This document shows positions 57,701 through 64,000 of a stretch of DNA of 64,000 bases, one piece after another. The stretch's first letter is position 1. Every line of letters starts with the position of its first letter. Source of the DNA: Narthecium ossifragum (Eukaryota; Streptophyta; Magnoliopsida; Dioscoreales; Nartheciaceae); NCBI GenBank assembly GCA_963920575.1, contig OY986964.1, positions 34,889,825 through 34,953,824 of the forward strand. Direction: 5' to 3'. A model generated the notes under the pieces. That model had not been told where the DNA came from. It saw only the letters and a list, made by a program, of their open reading frames with translations, and did not search any database. The position numbers and the translations under genes were made by a program.

Positions 57701-60700
57701 TTGGGTGTCGAAATTCATGCTTGATTTCTAAATTAGTTGATGAAAAGGATATAACCATGTTACTAAATATTGGAGAGGTCGAAAGCTACAAGGAAGGAGG
57801 TTGTGGAGCATTCTAGGGAAGCAACAAGGAGATTGCTTTCACTGGCTTTTTCTAACAGAGAAATTGCCATATATCAGTAGCGCTTCTCTCTCATAACTGA
57901 AGTTCCATCTATAACTGCCGTCTTATAACACTTCCACTCTAGGAATGGAAAGATCAGAGGAAAGTTCGTTAGGAGATTGCTTTCACTGGCTTTTTCCTAC
58001 AGAGAAATTGCCATATATCGGTAGTGCTTCTCTCTCATAACTGAAGTACCATCTATAACTGCCGTCTTCCACTCTAGGAATGGATAGACCAGAGGAAAGT
58101 TCCTTACCAATACCAATACCATAAGCTGATCCAGCTCCAGACAGTTGCTTGTGCATAATATACGAAGAGTAATTCAGAAACAGAGGAGAGAGAACTGTTT
58201 ATGGAAAGTACAGGAATCAATCGATGGGATTACCTTCTACAGGGAATGTACCAGCTACCGGGTACTTGAGCTCCTAGGAGTAAAAAGATATGTTGATAAT
58301 TTGGAGGCTATTTAGTAGCATATGAGACGCAGTTTCTGTTGAAAGAGAGATGCTAGACTATTAGATAGTGGACGGTAGCACAAGGTTTAATTTTGCTGGA
58401 AAACGTGTGTTATGTCTTGAGGTGTAAGCATCAGTTTGTACATAGTTAATGTTTTTGGTGTGACCATAGATAGCTTAAGCCTCTTGGGAAACCCATGAGC
58501 TGTTTGGTGTCAATTTGATTTAGAATGAGCGTTAGGGATGGAGATGATTGTGCTTGCGGAGACGTTTGTTGTTAGTTGCTACGAATTCTGGCTTTTAATT
58601 TTGATGACTTGATTATTGCAATTTCAGAAAGCTCTAGAGATCTTTTCTGGTTATACTTCCCGGATAAAATAAATTTGATGACTTGATTATTGCAATTTCA
58701 GAAAACTCAAGAGATCTTTTCTGGTTATACTTCCTGTATAAAACATGCAAGGGCCTTTACCTTACATGAATTGGGCTGGTAATCAAGTTGCTCTTGCCTT
58801 ACATTAATTGCCCTTAGAACGATCTTTGATGTGCAACCAGTGTTGAAGTTTTATTAAGGCCTAAATGGAAATGAAAATTGCTTGCTGTAGCTGGATTTCA
58901 AGAGTGATTTTCTATGAAGATTGGAGTAGTTTTGATGCTGAAATATCTTAAGGGCGAGATAGCAGATTTTTGTCGTCGTTTCTAGCTATGAAAAGAATAA
59001 AGCTTTGGGCAATTTAACTATTTCTTTGCGTTGTTTTTCTCCATTTAGGAAAAATCTTTTGGTATGTGTACCTTCATATGTACCATTTTGTTAAAAACCG
59101 AATTTGCATCAGCACATTGACTGATTTAGAAATGAAAGTTAGACATTCATGCCCATGTGTTGCCAAGTTAGGTATGGTCTCTCAACCAATTTTGGGGGGA
59201 CTTCTGGTTGGAGATTTTCAAATCTTAGTAAGCAACAATGTTTCTCGATTGCATTTTTATCATGAATTACATGTTCTCTTAGTATTATGTTTATGGAATT
59301 TTTTTTACACCTTTTTGTTCAGTTAGATGGAGGTCAGTCATCTCTTGATCTTCACTCGAGTGTATTACCTAGACATGTTACATATAGATTTCTATTGTTA
59401 ACACCATGTTAGAAATTTATCTGAAAACCCCCATCCTTGGTCTTGGTCTTGGTCTTGGTCTATGGTAACTAGTTCCTTATGCTTTTGGGCTTGTAAACCT
59501 CCCTTTCATTTGTTTTTTTATATGTTTTGGCATCTTAGTTTATGTATTGATGATGTAATGGTCTGAGGACTTTTTCCATAAGCTCACTTGGATTTGAAGT
59601 TACCGTGATTGAAGTATACAATTGAATAAAGAAAGATTGGTGCCGTATGCTTTGCTTTGTGATTAATTCATTGGTAGGCTAAAGTTCTGATCGTTTATTG
59701 CGATGGAAGCATTTAGTGGACTCATCTAGGGGTGGTGTTAAATGCTTAACATTTTGGTAATTGATAAAAAAATATGCACCCTTCAAGTTGTATTTTAAGA
59801 ATAAGCCTGACAGAGCAAAAGTGAACAATAATAGTGGTAAAGGAAGAAAGAGGAAGGTAGCTTTTCTCTCATTTCCAACAGACAACAGAGTGTCCCAAGT
59901 TTGAAAGGCTTTCATATGCGGTGTTTCTCTTTATCCAAGTTCTTTGTTGCATCTGCTTGAAGTTTTTTTTTTTTTGAAGTTTTGCTAGTATTTTTTGGTG
60001 ACTAAGGGGCTGTTTGGATACCGCGGATCCGCGGGATCCGCGGTATCCAGGGGACGGAATCCACGGGAGCGGAAAATGAGATCCGCCCTTGGGCGGATCC
60101 CATTTTCAGGGATCCGCTCCGGCGGATGAGCGGGATCCGGCGGATGCCAACGGACCCTAAGTGATTCGTTTATACCTGATTAAGCTACTGAATGTTTGCT
60201 TAAACTACCAGTTACTGATGGACATTTTACCCATGACATTTTTTTTCTTGGGAATGGCTTTAAACTTTAGATTCTTCTTTTTTCATACCCACTTATGTAG
60301 TCGATGATTTGTTGACTGTGCATTGCTTTCCCTCTCTTTGTTTTAACATCTCAAGGTCTCCTCTTCATTTGGCTATATATTCCTTTTTGCAGATCTGCAC
60401 TCAAACATTTGAAGATTGATCGCATCAAGAAATACGACTATTGCCTTCCATGTGGGTTCTTTATCATATGTTAAGGTTTTCTTTTGCTACATATAAATGG
60501 GGTATTTTCATTTGGTAAGCAACAGTTTAGATTTTTTTGCGTTGAAAGGCCTCTCATAGTGTTTCCTCTAGTAATGTGCTCACTAAATGCACATCCAAGG
60601 ACCGTTTGAGTTTCTTTCTTGCAGAACATTGTGCGTTTGATAACTTTTGGTACTAGTTTTTGGTTTTAGCGCTAGTGATTGCAGGCGAGTTTAATGTATG

Positions 60701-63700
60701 CAGTCAAATATAAGTTTAACAATGATCTTTAAACCTGTTGCCTTATGTTAATTATCTCTATTACATGTTTTAAATTACTCGGTAATTGTCAGGTTAATTT
60801 CTAGTTTCAATTTTATATCTTTTCATGAATATTTTGATGTTGTGTTTTGGTCATGTTTTTGTTTCCCCCCTCTACGGCAAGGGCACAAAGGAGAGTAAGA
60901 TTCGTACCTAAGAATGCAAGGTTGAACCTAGGAGAAGAGGAGATGAGTTATTGAACATAACCATAGCAATGCTTTTGGTCACTACAGCTACGTGGATGAT
61001 GACATGTCCACAGCGATCAGGAAGAACAAGATGCATGATCTCTGAAGCAGTTATAATTTTGCTTGGAATTTGTGGACCTAATTTGATGACATTACACGTT
61101 TGCAGAAAGCCTGGATTGCTATAGAATGATTAATCAAATCTGGTTACTTGAAAGATGCTGACAAGCTGCTTTGTATTTCATCAATCTTGGGCCTAATTAC
61201 CAGCTAGTCAATGATCTCCTCCTTTTCTACTAGCACTTCAATCTCTAGAAATGGAGTTCAAAGGGCATCCTGACCAATCTGAGATATAGCTATTGTGGGA
61301 TGAGTATTTAGAATGAATCAAAACTAGTTTGGACCAGTATGCTTGGTCTATATAGTTATTTGTAATTTTGTTGAAATAATAAAAACTGCAATCAGGTGTT
61401 GAATGAGTCAAATCAGGTCTTGCCAAAATGGTGTTCAGTAAATTGGGATATTATAGGTTGAAATTTGTGCTGTTTTAGATTCTGTGAAGCTAATTGTTTG
61501 TCATCTTCTCCTCCTTTTTTCAGATATTCTTACCAAGAGTTGATAACAATTGCTTGTGAAAATTATAAGACTCGCTTGGATGGATTATTTAGAGCAATTT
61601 TCCATGCTTCATCTCATGGATTGAGTAACAATTTCATAACGATTACCTGAAAACATTGCATATTCAACCGTCTTGCAAATGTATTTTGGTGAAGATGACT
61701 CCATAAGAGCTTGCTTGAGCTGTCACAGGCTATTTGTGGACCTTGGATCAAACACTTTCTTCCTAGTGAGAAATAAGAGCTGTTTGAATACAATGTAACT
61801 TTCATGACATCTGTTTTTAGGTTTGTCTGAATCAGTTTAGTTGGGGATCAAAGTGTGTTTTTGATATTTAATTCTTGTGATCCTGTCAAAAATATCCAGT
61901 TAGTTGTTAGAATAAGTTTATAAATCATTGTCTATCGCTCATAGTGCTTTTGGCACTGGAAAGAATATCATGATGATTGAATGCGACATGAAGGGACCAT
62001 GTCTTTTCCTCTAACTCTAGCTGCTAAGTTGGTGATGGGATACTTGATTTCTTGGCAGATTTTCAGCCATTGACTGCTGACGAAGATGAAAACGACACTG
62101 TTGTCAACATCATGTTTCCCTTGGAACCTCCTGTAAGATAATAACTTGTGTCGATTTATGCTATTATTCTCCTTGCAATTGTTTTCATTTCTCCTTCCAA
62201 AGTCTAGAATTTCATATGGTTTGTAAATGAGTCCAGTTTCCAAGGAACAATTGTTCTGCTTCTGAAAATTCCATCATCTTGTTTTATAGTGAATATTGTA
62301 GCTGTCAATTTACATTGTCTGGAATATTTTACAATCTATAAAAAAAAATCCCAATGTTTCAGTTATGTGAGATCAGTTATATTGTACATCATTGTAAAAT
62401 GAAGTCAATTTATTCTAACTACAGAGGTTGCTTCTTCTTAACTTGAGGCCATGTTTAATTGTCACTGTTTTTTACAAATGTAAGTTTTGTAGTAAATGCA
62501 ACAATTAGATTCACCAAAAGTAGGGCCTGCTTTTCTGTCAAAACTTTTGCCAGATTTTAGGAACTACTGGAATGTGAAAACTAGTTTCATCCAAACCAGC
62601 TGAAATTCTAGGTTTCTAAAACAAAGGCAGGTTTTGACCTCTTTTTTTTAACCATGGGTAGGAACAGCTACTGCCTAAAATTGTGTTTTGGAAGCTGCAG
62701 CTGCTGCACCTCTTTTTAAAGAGGTGCCCCTTATAGGATAAATGCTCTTTTAGTCAAAATTCTTGCACAAATTAAAGATAGAGAGGGTTCTCCAAATGAA
62801 AATCTGAAAACTTGATTTTTCTATTATTAAGTAACTCCATTCTGTTCCACTATTAACTTTGTGGTCCTTTGTGGAACTAGTTTTGACCATTTCTGTTTTT
62901 CAGGTTGTCTGTGATTTCGACTGGGAGCTAGATGATGTTGATGTACTTACCATCCCTTTTGCGATTCTTTTTATTGATATGTGTATTGGAGAGCATTAAA
63001 GATAGTGTTTGTACTCCTAACACCTTGTTGCTACTTGGGAAGCACCTGCTTCCAAGCATGCTTCAAAGCTTCATTAGGTCTGCCTCATTCTGAAAATTGC
63101 TTTTGCAATCTGCAGGAGTTTACGAATGATCTAATTAAGGAAGAGGCATTGCCGGAGGACCAAAAGGATGTGTTTGTGGTATTCTTATTGTGGACATGAA
63201 GCACTGCATTACATTATTTATTCTCTTTCATTTCTTCTCCCCATTTCGTTTTTCCATTACTGGGTGGATGCCCCTGATCCCAGGATTCTAGCAACCACTA
63301 GAAATTGATATACTGTTTCTTCATCACTGAATGACAAACTTGATGTGCATTCTTATTGCCAACTGTGACATCTGAATTCTGTTTCATTAGGAGCACATCA
63401 AGGAGCAGGTCAGGACTAGAAAAAAAGCACAGCGTGAGGTATGTGGATGATTGCTTTTAGGTTATGTTTCTTCCTGGAGACTGGTGGTTTTAAACATTCT
63501 AACGCCTGGTTATGATAAACTTGTAGGCAAGGGAAGCAAGAAAGAAAGCTATTGAAGATATGGATCCAGAGACAAGAGCTGCATTCGAGAATATGCGGTT
63601 CTACAAGTTCTATCCTGTGCAGACACCGGATACACCCGATATTAGTGCAGTAAAGGTGCATCTTTTTTCCTTCATTTGGTTCTTTCTGTGAACTTGCAGA

Positions 63701-63896
63701 AAATGCTGACCTCTTGGCAGATGATATTAGAATTTATCACAGCCTCGACACAGCAAATATTTCAGTGAACTCTCTAGGACCAAATGTGCTTTGGTATTTG
63801 TATACTGCTTTTCCCCCTGAAAAACTTGAGGTTATCTTTGTCGTGCAGGTGGCGTTCATAAATAGGTACTATGGAAAGGCTCATGTCGTTCTGTAA
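51795..63896 (+). CDS. HIT4: HEAT INTOLERANT 4-like nuclear protein
   Basis: Fourteen exons: 51795-52061, 52541-52579, 52768-52821, 52913-52976, 53272-53330, 56932-57056, 57164-57223, 60393-60451, 62059-62132, 62904-62942, 63116-63178, 63391-63438, 63527-63655 and 63849-63896. All are GT-AG and in frame, giving 375 residues ending in FINRYYGKAHVVL. The N-terminus is basic and Ala/Pro-rich (AKRAKRAKTAAAPKPKPEPE), a likely nuclear localisation and chromatin-binding tail. The conserved core has TRNLEDLWQAAFPVGTE, YLFGCTEPQ, VASPIPPSDKIGIKSVQKE, FTMGCTQRRSALKHLKID and MFPLEPPVVCDFDWELD, then a charged coiled-coil-like helix (EHIKEQVRTRKKAQREARE). Arabidopsis HIT4 is a chromocentre/nucleolar protein needed for heat-induced relaxation of heterochromatin and loss of gene silencing. 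Introns 5 (3,601 bp) and 7 (3,169 bp) carry repeats and a MITE. The stop lies 104 bp from the window edge, so the 3' UTR may be cut. Confidence 0.94.
53412..53540. repeat. Near-perfect 60-bp-arm hairpin in HIT4 intron 5
   Basis: The left arm 53412-53471 (starts TACCCTTCCAAATGGTGATA) and right arm 53481-53540 (its complement) differ at about two positions, separated by a 9-nt loop. It is a short foldback, most likely a MITE. A transcript of either strand would form a long stem. It lies in the sense intron of the HIT4-like gene. Confidence 0.88.
53541..56931. other. Rest of HIT4 intron 5, unclassified
   Basis: AT-rich intron sequence. Between about 55640 and 56420 there are repeated GAGCTC-, GATCGAG- and AGCTGG-type words that look like degraded transposon DNA, but no ends or coding motifs could be defined. 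A tRNA-B-box-like word (GGGTCGAATT, near 54751) has no matching A box. Confidence 0.35.
57838..58096. repeat. Tandem duplication, period 134 bp, HIT4 intron 7
   Basis: Copy 1 (57838-57971) and copy 2 (57972-58096) both start GGAGATTGCTTTCACTGGC and contain CAGAGAAATTGCCATATATC and CATAACTGAAG. Copy 2 lacks 9 bp (TTATAACAC). Very few other differences suggest a recent local duplication. Confidence 0.88.
58600..58744. repeat. Tandem duplication, period 74 bp, HIT4 intron 7
   Basis: Two copies begin TTTGATGACTTGATTATTGC at 58600 and 58674 and share AGAGATCTTTTCTGGTTATA. They differ at only a few positions. A local duplication without coding content. Confidence 0.88.
60006..60157. mobile_element. 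Tourist-like MITE in HIT4 intron 7, TAA duplication
   Basis: The left end GGGGCTGTTTGGATACC and the complement of the right end, GGGTCCGTTGGCATCC, are related. TAA occurs at 60003-60005 and 60158-60160. The 152-bp GC-rich interior has nested GGATCCGC-type palindromes and resembles the elements at 15895 and 39468. Confidence 0.82.
60452..62058. other. HIT4 intron 8, no element recognised
   Basis: 1,607 bp of AT-rich sequence between the exons coding for YDYCLP and YFQPLTADED. Open frames are short and not protein-like. Nothing further can be supported. Confidence 0.4.
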
Positions 63897-64000
63897 CGAG
63901 AAAGAATTGACTATTGGATAAAATTCTTTTATGAGTTCTCTTGGTAAAGGTCCTCGTGGTGGTTTTTGCTGGGGAGACGTCGGAAACCAAAATTTTTGAT

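Overview
This is a nuclear genomic window from a flowering plant, very probably a commelinid monocot. The genes are intron-rich with GT-AG splice sites. Several first exons are sharply GC-rich (the oxidoreductase, CYP78A, DPE1, MIZ1-like and HIT4-like genes) against AT-rich introns and spacers, which is a monocot habit. Tourist-like MITEs with GGGCCCGTTTGGA-type ends, LINE tails and a MULE are present. All seven protein genes have plant relatives; I cannot name the species.

Layout. 1-3.6 kb: Gfo/Idh/MocA-type oxidoreductase gene (+), two exons. 3.6-11.6 kb: gene-poor, dominated by a 2.5-kb array of an AGTTACTTTCC-type word in both orientations, with a 5'-truncated LINE inside it flanked by a perfect 20-bp target-site duplication. 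11.6-13.6 kb: CYP78A cytochrome P450 (+). 13.6-21.3 kb: gene-poor, with MITEs, a LINE tail and microsatellites. 21.3 kb: tRNA-Trp(CCA). 21.8-26.9 kb: ten-exon gene (+) for an AAA-less FtsH/M41-like membrane protein, predicted plastidic. 27.05-34.09 kb: sixteen-exon plastid disproportionating enzyme DPE1 (-), converging on the previous gene. 34.4-35.4 kb: MIZ1-like DUF617 gene (-). 36.7-46.95 kb: ten-exon SPRY-RING E3 ligase RKP (-), with a 5'-leader intron and a small upstream ORF. 47.5-51.6 kb: non-coding, made of diverged tandem units, three of which each carry a different DNA transposon, including a 1,610-bp MULE with a perfect 9-bp TSD. 51.8-63.9 kb: fourteen-exon HIT4-like gene (+), complete to its stop codon 104 bp before the window edge.

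The genes do not form one pathway, as expected in a plant genome. Two neighbours (the FtsH-like protein and DPE1) are both expected in plastids and their stop codons are only 167 bp apart, so antisense overlap of the transcripts is plausible. The least explained DNA is the 6.5-9.1 kb repeat array and the 48.8-51.5 kb tandem region with its nested transposons. I found no CRISPR array, operon or phage-like system. Exon coordinates were worked out by hand from splice consensus, reading frame and remembered family sequences; no search was run.
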